Positions 26,636 through 39,162 of a DNA stretch of 64,000 nucleotides are shown here, in pieces; the first letter of the stretch is position 1; each line of letters begins with the position of its first letter. The notes under the pieces were generated by a model. The model had not been told where the DNA came from, made no database searches, and saw nothing but the letters and a program-made list of their open reading frames with translations. The stretch spans positions 13,330,001-13,394,000 of the forward strand of contig NC_091967.1 in the NCBI RefSeq assembly GCF_036711975.1. Direction: 5' to 3'. The translations under genes and the position numbers were made by a program. This stretch comes from Onthophagus taurus. Lineage: Eukaryota; Arthropoda; Insecta; Coleoptera; Scarabaeidae.

Positions 26636-26960
26636 TCATCCTCAAGAAAAACATTTCCTGCAAATGAACGTAAAGTGGAGATTTTGAGTAGATTCGAGAA
26701 GAATGGATCGCACGTTGCGAAAATATACAAAGTGGGAAAAGCTACAAAATCGCCCACATGATGTTTGTAAAAGAGAAAATTGAAGGAAAACAACATGGAC
26801 TACGGAAGGAGAAGTGTATTTGTGATTTACACATTATTATTGGCTTTGGACTTTTTTTGCGTATATATACCGTCTTGGTCCTTAAACGGTTAAGGAAAGG
26901 AACGAATTACAGCGATGGTTTATGCAAACGTTAGTTGTACAAGCTATGAAGAAACAAGAA
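26636..26960 (+). pseudogene. pogo/Tigger-like transposase relic
   Basis: A short plus-strand reading, SSSRKTFPANERKVEILSRF followed by EKNGSHVAKIYKVGKAT, matches the Psq/CENP-B-type N-terminal helix-turn-helix of pogo/Tigger transposases (K-x-E-I-L-x-R-x-E-x-G, then A-x-x-Y-x-V-G-K-x-T). Downstream, ERNELQRWFMQ near 26900 resembles the family's conserved L-x-x-W-F stretch. Stops and frame changes intervene, and no DDE domain or terminal repeats were located. Confidence 0.4.
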
Positions 26961-29900
26961 CAGGAAGTATGAGTTATGCAGCGTACAAGTTATTGTGAGA
27001 TATCTCTTTCCTGCACTGCCTACAGAAGATGTTATCAACAATCGTCTTAACCCTGCAGCTGAAGGAATAATTGATGAATATCAGGCATAATTTAGATGTA
27101 GCTAAAGCGAGTGTAGGTACTCAGAAATGAAGAGAAATGACATATGGGTTCACGTGGAAATCAATACACAAAAATGAGAGGTATTAACATAGACAAGAAG
27201 AAGCCGACCCACACCTATTGCAATAGACGATAGCATCGTATTGAGCAATCTGTATATCTAGAGTGTCAGATATAACAATATGGAGTATATGAAAGTGTGT
27301 GGTGTTTTAATAATTATGTAATAATGTTTCTAATACATGTATATTGAGCCGAATAATGTGCATGTATTAGATTAGTCATTTTGTAGATAACCTTTTTTCC
27401 GAATTTGTACGGAAATTTAAATAAATCATAATCCAATTCTATAATCGACAAGATTTTAAATTGTAACTATTGGAATGAAATTCATTTTTATTTAAATATA
27501 ATGGCCCTAAAAAAATAAACCAAACTTTAAATTCGTATAATGCGTTAAATAAACAAACAAATGGTTTTAAATAGGTTTATTTAAAGCCTCATAAAAAAAA
27601 ATTAAAATAAACTTTGAATTCAAACTGCACGTTTTAATTTTATTTTAACGTATTAATCATAAAAGTTGCAATTTGAAATCTATAACTTAAGCTTAATTAA
27701 AATTTGTTTACATACTGAAATGTCCACGCGTAAATTATGATTAAGCTCCGTGAAGATTTGTTACTCTCTAGAGTATTTGAGTAATATTCCAATGGTAAAA
27801 ATGATTAAAAAAGATGTTTTTTCATTACGCTAAAGTATCGATATTTATATCACTAATTGAGCAATTAATTTCAAGACAAAGTAGTTAGGAACGGTGTTTA
27901 TTGACGCCATCAATTTAAACGTGTTTCAGAATTTTGATCGCACGAACCTTTTTGTTTGTATGATAATCATTATCCGAGTTTATGGAGGGGTAATAAAAAT
28001 TTAATGAAAAATTCGACATCAAAATACCCGGTTAAGATTAACAATGTGTACATACGTAATTTAGGACACACGGTTGTTTTAAATAAAGTTTACCGTTTAA
28101 TCTAAAAGTGTTTGAACTTGAACTGAGTCATCTCGATTTCTTGAAAGTGATATAATTACCGAAGAATTATTACGTTTTGGTTTCTGTGAATACTTTTTAA
28201 ACACTATTTATTTAAAAATGGTTTTTAATGGAGTTTAAAAAAGTACTTAAAGTTGTTATTCGTGCTACTATAAAAATATTCCGTATTATACTGCTAAATA
28301 TTATGTTTTTTCATTTTAATAACAATATTCTTTCAGAGCGAAACAAATTCTTTAGGAAAACAAACTTACAAAAACGTTGCCACAGAAGCTCTTTTCATTT
28401 CATATTCAACTTTCTTCATGCGTTCTGCACCAGTAAAGACCATCGACCCAAATAGAACACTTTAACTTTGAAGTCTTCTAGTAGCAGGTTTTTTAATTTC
28501 CTGCAATGAATTTTCAATGTAAGTAATTAAAATGATTTGGGTTGCATCTGCACCAAAAGATTAAATTTTTTATAATCAATTACATCACCATATGCTACCA
28601 AACTTGTAAAATTGGATATAATTGGATGTTGAATGGTATGTCACTCAGGTTCTGTGAGCTCCATAACGTAGGTCTATGTTATCTTATCTCATATGAAGTT
28701 ATTTTGCTGGAATTCGAACTTTGTGTAATATCCAAAGTTTTTAGCCTTTTGTGAAGAAATAATTTAATCCAAACACTGAGGAAAATATACTTGATAAAGA
28801 ACAGAGAGATGAAGAGACTTTTTTTGATTTTGATTGAAAATATAACACAAACGATTTCTTTTCATGAAGTTTCAAAGGAACAGATAAATATCTAAAAAGG
28901 TCAGAGAACCCGATAAAAGGTTACAGGCTTAAACCATTCTAGAAGTAACTCACGAAAGAATTTTACACGAAAAAGAGATACCTTGAAATAATGATCTACT
29001 GAGAATAATAGTAGTTACATATTATATTGCCGAACCGAATTAACTTTTTCCTAGGTAGCTCAGTTATAACCAAATAAACTCATGTTGGAAAATATTCCAT
29101 AAAGTATTAGAGAGTCTTTAAATAAAGCAAATAACATTTGTTGTAACTTAAACACAGAATCTAAATTTCCTTATCATAAATAAAACTAATGACAAAAAAT
29201 TAGATATATGTAATGATCCTGTACTTGAACTATGGTAGATATCACAGTTAATTCTATAGAAAAGAGACTTAAAGTTTTAAATGAATACAATAATAATCCT
29301 CCATAATATCTTTAATATTAAAAATATAGATAAAAATATCTTTAAAAAGCATTCTGGCGATTTATATCTAGTTAATATTCGATTACTTAGTAAGGATAGA
29401 GATGAAACAGACATCTCAACAAATTACTTGAAACCTGATGACTTTACCGCAATTATCACACTTTCAATAGATAAAGATTAATGTACTGTTCATCACTATA
29501 TAATCTTTTCTAAAGTTTTGACAGGCGCTTTAAAGTTTTTAAAATTACCTGAAGGGAAAAATTAATCTATTCGCCTCTATCCTTTTCATATCCTTGGAAC
29601 TAAGTAAATCTCTGGAGTAGAAATTTTTGGGTATGATAGCATTTCTGTTTGGGTCATGCAATGGGAAGCCCAAAATCTCATCCTTTGCCACCAATGTGAT
29701 TCATTCTTGACAACTGCTTAACAAAACTTCAGGTTTAATCCCTTAAATTATTTTGTAATATAATACAAACCCATTTTATAGTTTGCGGAGCATGTATTGA
29801 TATATTGTGAATAGCGTCTGAAATTCGTAGCTGTCAGTAATGTCCAAGGACAGACACTACATAATTGTGGTAAATTAATACTGAAACGCGACTGAGAGTT

Positions 29901-30109
29901 GCGTAATTAGCATATCGGTTTCTGGTGTATGTTTCAAGCGAAACTGTGCAATTCCGATACGTTCACTAAAGAAGGTTACCCAAATCAAGCACTAATTATT
30001 TTATCTCATTGTATAAATTAATATTTAAATAACCACAAAAACTAAAGCCCTCTTAATATATACTTTTTTTGAATCGCATAGATATTTAATCTCCACTCTA
30101 CCAGGAAGC
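26961..30109. other. intergenic, no gene recognised
   Basis: AT-rich, with only short frames lacking domain signals (28228-28455, 28542-28754, 29281-29481). No repeat structure was noticed. Confidence 0.35.
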
Positions 30110-30325
30110 TACTAATTTCCTCAGTCGCCTTTAATTGGGTCCTCGGACCGCCAGCAGGATTACGACAATCTCCGGTGCTCCGACCATCAAAGGCGGCTGA
30201 CCACACACAATGTCTGCGATACGAGAATACCCCTCAATTACAGTTCCTGTAGGAGCCGGCCTCGGTTCCTGCTCGTTTTACGGGTTACAACGTATGCACA
30301 CCACAGAAATTAACTGTAAGCATTT
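30110..30325. promoter_or_regulatory. GC-rich island with inverted repeat, possible regulatory block or 5' UTR exon
   Basis: A sharply GC-richer block in an AT-rich desert. TCGCCTTTAATTGGGTC near 30126 and GACCATCAAAGGCGG near 30183 form an imperfect inverted repeat around about 45 bases. On the minus strand a 46-codon frame includes EGYSRIADIVCGQPPLMVGA but has no start or domain. On the plus strand a GTAAGC donor-like site lies near 30317. It lies 4.7 kb upstream of the GPCR coding exon and could be its 5' UTR exon or an enhancer. The function is a guess. Confidence 0.25.
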
Positions 30326-32639
30326 AAACGAGAAACGTACATACCTACCACAAAATAATCCCGTATAGGGAGTTACGCATACCAGACGTATACATACAAT
30401 AGATTAATATTTCGTTACAATCGCTATTTACCAAACTGTAATCCAATCGGCCGTCAGATGGCATCCGGATCACCGGAATCGATTACCCTATCTAACTTGG
30501 TTTATGACTTTGGTGTATTGGGATCGAATAACTACTTCAGATGCAGAAAATCAAACAATCTCCTAATTAAAGATTCTAATTTCTGTCTTAATTTAAAATT
30601 GTAACGAATAAAATTCAAATTTAAATTACGATTTACTTGTTTTGCCGCTACATGAGTTGCTAATTATCCGAAGGGGGAAAGCATGTAAGTGCTTAAATTG
30701 CGGTAGCTATCAACGTATAAGATAATGCAGACGTATTGTCTCTCATAAAACATCCCTAATTGCAGAAACGGCGTATAACTTACGACCATTGAATCACGTG
30801 AATGTTCACACGAGATGACGCATAATACACCGAAGTACCTTGTTCATTATTTTCTACTCGTATTCCCTATTCAGAAACAAGGAAAAAATTTTTTAAATGA
30901 AATTGGATATACCAAAACTAAATTTATATACATTTTTTAAAAGTATAAAAGAAAGAAAAAATATGACACGGATAGATTACGGTTATGCCCTTTTAGTAGA
31001 GATTACTTTTGAACTGGAAGCCGGAAAAAAATATAATAACCCTTTTTTATCTGAGTCATAAATCATCTAAGAAACTGAAACAATCGTGTTATTGTAACAC
31101 CTACGAACACTTTCAAAACGTTTTACCACTAATTAATCAACGTTAAAGAACATTAATTCCAATTATGAAAGAAAACTTGTGAAACATTAAAATGTTATGT
31201 TCGTCTTGATGATATGTATAATTTACTATCCGATTTATTTTCGCTTCCTATGTCGCATTTTCTGATTTTTTGCAAATACATTCCTACATTTGTATGTAGA
31301 GAGTGTTCATATTTCGTTCAAAAATTCGGCAATTCCGAGAATTCACAAGCGCAATGCGCCAAACGTGTCTATATTAATCGTAAAATGTGGCGTAAAGAGA
31401 AGGTCGAGCCAGAAAGCTTCAATAGAATCCCAAATGTACTACTACCTTGAAAACCGTCATTTGTGACACATTTTGTAGGAAGCATACTTCAAATAATTCT
31501 GAAACTGATCCTTTCCACAAATTTTTCGAATGGTACTTCTTAGTTCTCTAGTTTGAACTAGTGAAGAACTGATAATAGTAATTTAGTAGTAAAATTAAAA
31601 TTTTTTAACGTTTAAAAATTGCGATAATAATTTTGGAGTCGAACAATATTTTTATATAATATTCATAAAGTTAAAAAGTTTCCGCAGGTAGTTTAATCCA
31701 TTAAAATGCTTTTAGCGGTTTGTCCCGTTACACATTTCGTTCGATCGGAATATGAAAGGAAAATGAAATTGGAGTCTCTACCATAGATGATGATAGTTGT
31801 TCAGATTATAAATTCGAAATAGGATTCCCTCGAAAGTGGTACTTATAACTTGTCCATATTTCCATAATTTAAAATTGATGATTCTGATAACGTATTCCGA
31901 GCACACCTCATTTATTCAACTGGACATTTCCCAAAATGTATCCAGGTGACACGTAGTCAGTAAATTTCATTCAGAAGGGGTATTTTAGTGCCATTTCTAC
32001 AGATATTCAATCACAGTTTATATTATTTAGTTTGTTAATTAATTTTTAAGTTAATAACTCAAAAACCAAAGCGTTGTTTATTAAAAAAAAATACCTTTAT
32101 TGATATTTAGAAATAGTACAATGCTTTCCCGTTAAATCGATTTTTCACGGTTTGTAAAATTTCAAAGAATTTCCAATATATGTAATTATCTATATTAATT
32201 AAACTTCACTCTATGTCGCCATATTCAACGGATAAAAAAAAATAAAATTGAATATGAACGACCATCATTACGAGTATTTTTGGATAAACTCGGTTTATTG
32301 ATCGCAATCAACTCTCCCTAAATTGCTTTTCCAAAAATAAATGTCATTATTGCCTGGTTTCATTCACTAACCTCTGATGAATTGTCTTCCATGATGAGTC
32401 ACTGTTTTATTGTGTGAATTAATACTTTATATTACATATATAGCAGTAAATGCTTGAACTATAGTAATGTATTTAAAAAAAATTTATTCCCTATAAGATC
32501 GAAGTCATTACAGTCTTTAGTCCCATATTAGATAAAATTCTGCCTGAATTAAATTTCAAGTTAAAACCGCATTAATCTGAATTATAGACATTTTAGGTGT
32601 GGTAATATATTTGCTCATATTTGCTTTAACATTGTACTC
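30326..32639. other. intergenic, no gene recognised
   Basis: AT-rich. The 78-codon frame at 31214-31450 has no recognisable feature. Confidence 0.35.
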
Positions 32640-32960
32640 AACGATGAGATGTTTCAATCGATTGTGAAGATAAATTGTGAAAAATGCATTGAGGGTATTC
32701 GAGAGGAAGTTGCTACAAACTGCGATGGAAGAGAAAAATATAATTCATATGGCGAAGGCGCGGCTAATAGGATGGTTGGGGCACGTGATGAGTACAAATG
32801 GAAGAAGAGCCCAAAAAAGGATCTTTGGTGCAGTAGAAATAGAACAAGCCCTAGAATGTGCTGTAAAGCTGATGTATGACAGGACCTGAAAAAGATGTGA
32901 GGAGAGGAAGAGGCTAATGTAAAAACCCACCCCGGGATGTAATGCCAAAAGATAAGCATA
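32640..32960 (+). pseudogene. C-terminal fragment of a LINE ORF2
   Basis: The frame at 32677-32889 reads LRVFERKLLQTAMEE and then ARLIGWLGHVMSTNGRRAQK. This matches the post-RT C-terminal region of many insect LINEs (M-R-V-F-E-R-K-I-L-R, then R-L-R-W-x-G-H-V-x-R-M). After a frame change, DLKKM and KTHPGM follow, matching the usual terminal D-L-x-x-x and A-K-x-H-x-G-L. The RT core upstream is missing, and long antisense frames here are shadows. It is a 5'-truncated insertion now decayed. Confidence 0.6.
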
Positions 32961-35021
32961 AGGAGAATAAATTGTGTTCAGTTCTAGCCTAAATTACTTT
33001 TCGTAATAATATTAAGATTTGATTTTGACTCGTTGATCTAGAAGTAAATTAATTTTACTAAAGTACTTAAAGTACTTTGCAGGTCTTAAGTAATATTTTT
33101 AATATCTGTGTCCAAATATCATAAATATAGACCTAAGTGGGACACATCAATAATCAGCTTTTTAAAAATTAATAGTACTCTATATTTAGAAGTATCAATA
33201 TCGCTTTTCGTTTATTTTTAAATCATAAGCAAATATATAACTTTCACCCCAATTTTCAACCCCTATAACTATAGATAAATCTTTGCCACACCCCTTCTTA
33301 GATGTTTTAAAACTTGGTAAGGTGCTTTAACTTCTCCACTCCTCCATAAAACTGTCGCCGAAAGAAAAATAGATCCAAAATTTGTAACTTAAAAGATGTG
33401 CCGTGACACATCGTAAATTTCTTTGAAAATAATTTCTTGAACATTCTGCTAACGCAAAACAATCTTGACAACGTTGTATGTTTTTATGTGAACTCGGTGT
33501 TCTGAGTAAATTTTGCAAAAGATTTAATTATAATCTACAGTTGTATAAGTACAAAACAGTTTTGCCTTTTAGCACTAAATGAAGCAATTATCATTTACCT
33601 TTAATACCCCATAGTTTAGCATCCACTTGGCTTTATTTTCATTTTTTCCTAATCTACCAGAGGATTTGCTGTAACACGGTTTACTCGAATGGTGCCTGTG
33701 CCTCTCAAATTATTGTCCTTAAATTATTGAATAGATATTGCATCTTTTATGGTTGTCTTTTTCATCGGCTTGACCTTTCAGCCTCCTCTGTCCATTTATA
33801 ACTTTTTCTATTTCTGGTATTTTTTTCTACTCTCACTTTCTTTGATAAAAAAGAAATTTCGTCGCCCGAAGAAAAATCGTTACCACTCGTTTGGGTTGGA
33901 TATTGGTCCTTATTATTTCGTGAATTTATTTCTGGTAGACCTTGAAGTGCTTCTGGTGTGCATTTAGACTTGTGAAATCCAACTCTCTAGACATTTAATC
34001 GATATGATCTCCGCAAGTATTCTCTAGAGCAAAAATGATTTTCTACCATTTAACGATTAACCTCTAGAACCATAAAGATACTCGATTGCTCACCGTTCTA
34101 TATGTGGAACACATAATAAAATCGGGTTGAAACAACACTACAAAAGTTAATAAAACTATTTTGGATCAAATTTGTGTTTGAAAATGTATTTAGCAAATTC
34201 CAGAATATAGAAATATCTTTGACTACTAAATAGTGTAATAAAGATTTTTAAAAGTATTTAAAAAAAAAATAATGCATTTATACTGAATAAATAGCGTTTG
34301 CAAAAACAAATTCACAATTGTTGGTCGAATTAGGTTGTCAGGCGTGGAGCAATTTACGATAAAAAATGGTTACCAATTTATCTCCTACGTTTTCTGCCTG
34401 TTCATTACGAACCGGACAGGTTAATTGTACCTAATTGGCAATATCGAAATTTGCTATAAATGTAGCCAATAAACGTTGCCACTGTAACAGCAAATCTTAT
34501 TACATCAACTTAAACATTAAATAATTTCCTATTAATATGTATTTGAGACTTTATTTTCTTAAAAATGAGTAATTGGTTACTAATTTCCTGAAAACATTTT
34601 ATCTCGTAATTAAACATAAAAGATATCAATATTTTACGGAAAAATCAATATTTATAAGTATTGCATAATTCGACCAAGTTTTTGTCAGAACTTGAATATT
34701 GAATATAATAGTAAGAAGGCAATATATTAATCACTTTTAAAAGCCAGCCACCAGCTTTTAATTGGGCATTAAACCCTCGGTACGCGCTTTCGGCTGCAAA
34801 CTCAATACCGACTTCCAGTCATTTATTTTCCAAAGTTGACACGTGCTATAACTCACGACTTGGTTCGCTCCCCATTATTGGACTACGATCTCGTAGAATA
34901 AAAAAGAAACGAATGGCTTTGACATATCTTCTTATTTAGTTTCGATCAATTTAACGAAAAGTTTTGTTCTACTAGAAAGTAAAAAATAATATATAGATTT
35001 TTAAAATTATTTTGTTTTTAG
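32961..35021. other. spacer upstream of the GPCR gene, or its 5' intron
   Basis: No coding signal. A GC-richer patch at 34740-34900 may be regulatory. The final bases (TTTTGTTTTTAG, ending 35021) form a splice acceptor, so at least the right-hand part is probably an intron following a 5' UTR exon. Confidence 0.4.
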
Positions 35022-35033
35022 AAATGATCAGGA

Positions 35034-37518
35034 ATGCAGGAAGACAACAATTTCAATGTGACAGGCACCGAAGACGCGTCCAAACACATCGAGGACATCG
35101 CATTGGCTATTTTATTGGCCGTAGTAATCATCATCACCCTTATCGGCAATACCCTTGTTATCATCGCGGTTTTAACTACGAGAAGATTAAGAACTGTTAC
35201 AAATTGCTTTGTGATGTCAGTGGCAATTGCAGATTGGTTGGTTGGGATAACCGTGATGCCGCCGGCGATAGTATACCGAATTAGACGTAAGTTTTATTTT
35301 GTGAAAATGAAATTTAATTGCTTATCTATCCTGCTACACGTTCTGGAACTAGATCTTTAAGGATTTCTTGCTGACTATCAGATTCGCGGAGCACTTTACG
35401 TATTGGAAACTAGATGAGTAACTCAAAACCGTGTTCGAAAGGATTTATATTGCGTCGTCGAAGAACGTGACTAGTAACTACCACAGCGCATTACACCAAC
35501 AGTTTTTCTTTTCCGAACGATAAATGCATTAATGGAAAAATATTATTTATGTATATTTATGCAGATTACTTTTTCAATATTTTTCACTATTTGAATCAAA
35601 ATAATTTTTTAATTGAAAGATTTAAAAAAAATCATCATTCGAATTATATTTAAGGTTCATTATAGACGACGTCCTCAGCTTCTTTTGATGTTCGTCTATT
35701 TCAGCGCTGCTCGTTAATCCACCCTGGTGACTTTTTAATGCTTTCGTGAAAAATCCGCGTTCGTTCTCATTAGTGGAACCATCTTGCGCAGACCATGGTT
35801 TCCGGTGCATTTTGACCAGATGTGCCTGATTTTAGGTTGGCTTTCACGAACGTGAAATCGTTATAGCCTTCTATTTCGTACAATGCGGTCTCCTTCGGCA
35901 GAATCGCTCCAGTAACATTAATAGTGATGTAACTAGTAACTATAACAGTTAACGTTATAGAAATTGCTTTACAAAATATTATAACTTTGTGCATTCAACA
36001 AACATTTTATAATTATTATTATTATATTATAAGGATTATTATAAAAATGAAATTTTATAAATTTTAATTAATTTATTATGTGTTTATTATGTGTTAGGTA
36101 AATGGGAAATGGGTTGGATTTTGTGTGACATATGGATATCGTTGGATATTCTCTTGTGTACAGCATCAATCCTGAGTTTATGTGCCATAAGCATAGATCG
36201 CTACTTGGCGGTGACCCAACCTCTTAGTTACTCCAGAAAGAGACGATCGAAACGACTCGCTTTTAGCATGATTTTGGTGGTCTGGGTTATATCCGCTTTA
36301 ATCACATGTCCTCCGATGTTTGGTTGGTAAGTACAAAGAGTTTTGGAAATAATAAAACAAAAAACACTCTTCGAGCAGAACAAAGTCATGTATCTAATTG
36401 ACCATTATATAACGTGACTTGAATACATTACTGCGTTATGCGAGCTTTGAGATCGTCGAGTGTTGCAACAAAAATAGTACTTAATAATCATTAATTGTTT
36501 ATTAATCAATACTTAATATAATGTTATTATAGGTACGAACCAGGACGCCATAATGACTTCAAATGCACCTACAACGCTAACGCCGGTTATGTCGTCTTCT
36601 CTGCGATGTTCTCGTTTTTCATTCCAATGACCATTATGCTTTACGTGTACGTGCGAATCTCGTGCATTGTCGCTCAGAGGCATGACCAATTATCACACAT
36701 CAATAGCAGAGTAAAGGTACGCTTAATAGTCGTATGAATTTAACTCATTGAAATAACACGTTTCAGAAAGGTCAGAAGCTGGTGTTGAACGCGAAGGATG
36801 AATCGGAATTGGACCGGATGTCCTCGGACTGCGACGAACACAATGTTAATATCAAGTGCACCAGGTACATTAGCCAGCTTAGTGCACGGTAATAAATGTT
36901 ATATTTAGTTAAACGCTTTTTTATTTAAGCTTTTTTAAGATGTATTTTTAAAATCAAAAATAACGTATTTTTCTTAACATATTTTATAGTATCACAGCGG
37001 GAGATCCAATAAACCAAAATAATCACAATGAAGTTCGCAAAAATGGGCAGCAACAATCCCGCTCTCTAAGATCGACTTTAAATTACACGTTCACGCCTGA
37101 ACCAGCAACTCCGCAAAGGGCTGCAAGCTTTTACACCCCTACAACGCCGTTACCAGCGAATAGATCGCGACCGGAATCTCTACAATTAGATGTATCCATT
37201 CTAAACTTTGAGCCGGCTACCAGAGTTTCTTCCTTCCGTAGGGAAACAAAAACAGCACAAACCCTAAGCATTGTTGTAGGAGGATTTATAGCATGTTGGC
37301 TTCCGTTTTTCATCTACTACGTGTTGATGCCGATTTTACCAAAAGAAGCCCAAAACAACGTAGTTATGGGCTATTTCACGTTTTTGGGTTGGATCAATTC
37401 CGCCATTAACCCGTTCATATATGCGTTTTATAGCCCGGATTTCCGAATAGCTTTTTGGAGACTTACGTGCCGGCATTGTTCAAAATCCCGCAGGACAAAC
37501 GCTTTCCAGCACAGATAA
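35034..37518 (+). CDS. biogenic amine GPCR, alpha2-octopamine-type
   Basis: Seven-helix plasma-membrane receptor of 438 residues. Exons by consensus and phase are 35034-35286, 36098-36326, 36533-36716, 36767-36888 and 36990-37518; every junction keeps frame. The start is the first in-frame ATG after an acceptor at 35021 and follows an in-frame TGA at 35025. Visible features are a glycosylation site (NVT, residue 8), TM1 with GNTLV (38-42), TM2 Asp67, the amine-binding TM3 aspartate D101, DRY at 118-120, a basic, Ser-rich third loop, CWLP at 365-368 and NPFIY at 403-407, then a Cys-containing tail. The TM3-TM5 and TM6-tail wording resembles the arthropod 'No18'/Oct-alpha2 group, so Gi-coupled octopamine sensing is likely. 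Subtype is from memory; another amine receptor is possible. AATAAA lies at 37802. Confidence 0.88.
36865..36890 (+). promoter_or_regulatory. two alternative in-phase splice donors at the end of GPCR exon 4
   Basis: Exon 4 can end at 36864 (before GTACAT) or at 36888 (before GTAATA). Both leave phase 2 and join exon 5 at 36990 in frame. The choice adds or removes eight residues in the third intracellular loop, the G-protein-coupling region. The downstream donor is the closer match to consensus. Confidence 0.4.
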
Positions 37519-39162
37519 ACAAGCTCGACGTGATCGATGATTACTCGTCATCTCTCTCTTTATCTCTTTTTTCATTTTGTTGTCTTCGTTTAGTTTTATA
37601 TTTTCTATTTGCCATTACTGTCTAGTGCGTACGTATTTATCAAATATTTATGAAATTCTAGTCAATGTGTGTTGTAAGTAGCTCTTAAAATTGTACTGTT
37701 ACAAAACTGAAAGACACAACCAAATACGTATTATCTAAGAAATACATAGGTAGCATAAATATAATTGAGTTTTATTTAATTTATCAACCCTTTTACACTC
37801 AAATAAAAGAAATTTTTTTTTCATATGAAGCATTTAAAGAGAAAATATGTTTTATTCGAGATGGAAGTTAATCTCTGTGAATGTTTCAGCATCACTATGG
37901 AATAATCCTAATAATATCCTATGAAATGATAGCTTTTACTATTTCAAAGTTAGTCTTCTTTTCTGTAATAATATAACCTAAAACAACCAGGTGATGACAT
38001 AGCTTGTCGAATACAGACCAATAAGTGATGAAGATGTAAGAAAAAACTATTTGAAGACTCAACACAAAGTAGTACATGCATTCATGAAAGCAGAAGAAGG
38101 AAAAAGGACAACGATATGGATCTAAGAATTTGACGCAAGAGCGGAACAAGGGAGACAAAGAAAGAAGTTAGAAGCCAAATAAACAACTGCAGAATTTATG
38201 GAATGTTAATTAAATGAATAAATCTTATTTCTACTGAAGGAAAAGTAAAGTTGCTAAAACAATGGGCAATGTAAAAGTCTAAGCATCTGACATAGAAGAA
38301 TTAAATTACTGTAACATTTAGTCTAATGTTTAAGTACACGTAAATTTAAAAGTATAGTTAAGACAATAAAAGACACTGTCTCCAACATACCTCATCCCCT
38401 GCTCATCTAAAAAATTAATTTATTTACAAAGGCTTGCATAACCTGTAAGACAAAGTCTCCATTTTTTTTGGACAAATAAGTCCCACAGTATTTATATTTA
38501 CATATGCGAAGTAACCACAATTGAAAATGGTAACTTTACATTCCGTAAATCTGTTTAAATATCTATTTTGCAAGCACTCACTTCTTTACTAACATTTGGT
38601 GTTAATCAATGGGACAGTTTCTAACACGTTATGGCCTATCCGGAGAGAAGCGAAGTAAACGACGTTTCCAGATTGTTGATGCTGACTTTCAAGAACCATC
38701 TCGTAATTTACCAATTCCACATTATACATTTACCATCGCTTCAAAGAAAACGTTATTTTAAGAAATCTAATAAACCAATCTTGACCACAAATATATCCAC
38801 CTTAGGATTTGTTTTGATCTTCTGAACATGAGCCATCATTAAACCAAGCTAAACTTTATCGAAGTTCCGTAAGAAAGATATCCATTTATCACTGTATCCT
38901 AGAATTATTATGCAGGTTATGATAACAACCCTTAACCGTCTCATTCGGAGTGACAATTTAAAACTTTAGACATTTTTTAAAATCATATTTAAAATTTTTA
39001 ACATGGGAATTAATCTAAATTTCTAAATGATAAATTAAAATAGTGTTTTAGTTGATATTTATTAAGATATTTTGCTTATTCTTTTAAATAACTAAATATT
39101 ATTCAATGAATATTTCCCATATACATAATGATAAATTCTAATTTAATTTTACAAATAATATG
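37519..39162. other. 3' UTR of the GPCR gene, then spacer
   Basis: A candidate poly(A) signal AATAAA is at 37802-37807, about 285 nt after the stop. The stretch 37980-38210 has an open-looking plus reading (SDEDVRKNYLKTQHKVVHAF) interrupted by stops, perhaps an unassigned element relic. Nothing else is recognised. Confidence 0.4.

Noticed and set aside
32654..32959. 101-codon minus frame
   Set aside because: Antisense to the LINE ORF2 remnant whose sense strand matches known C-terminal wording.
35012..35284. 90-codon plus frame overlapping GPCR exon 1
   Set aside because: It runs out of frame over the conserved TM1-TM2 coding sequence and encodes no recognisable protein. Only its upstream ATG is of interest.
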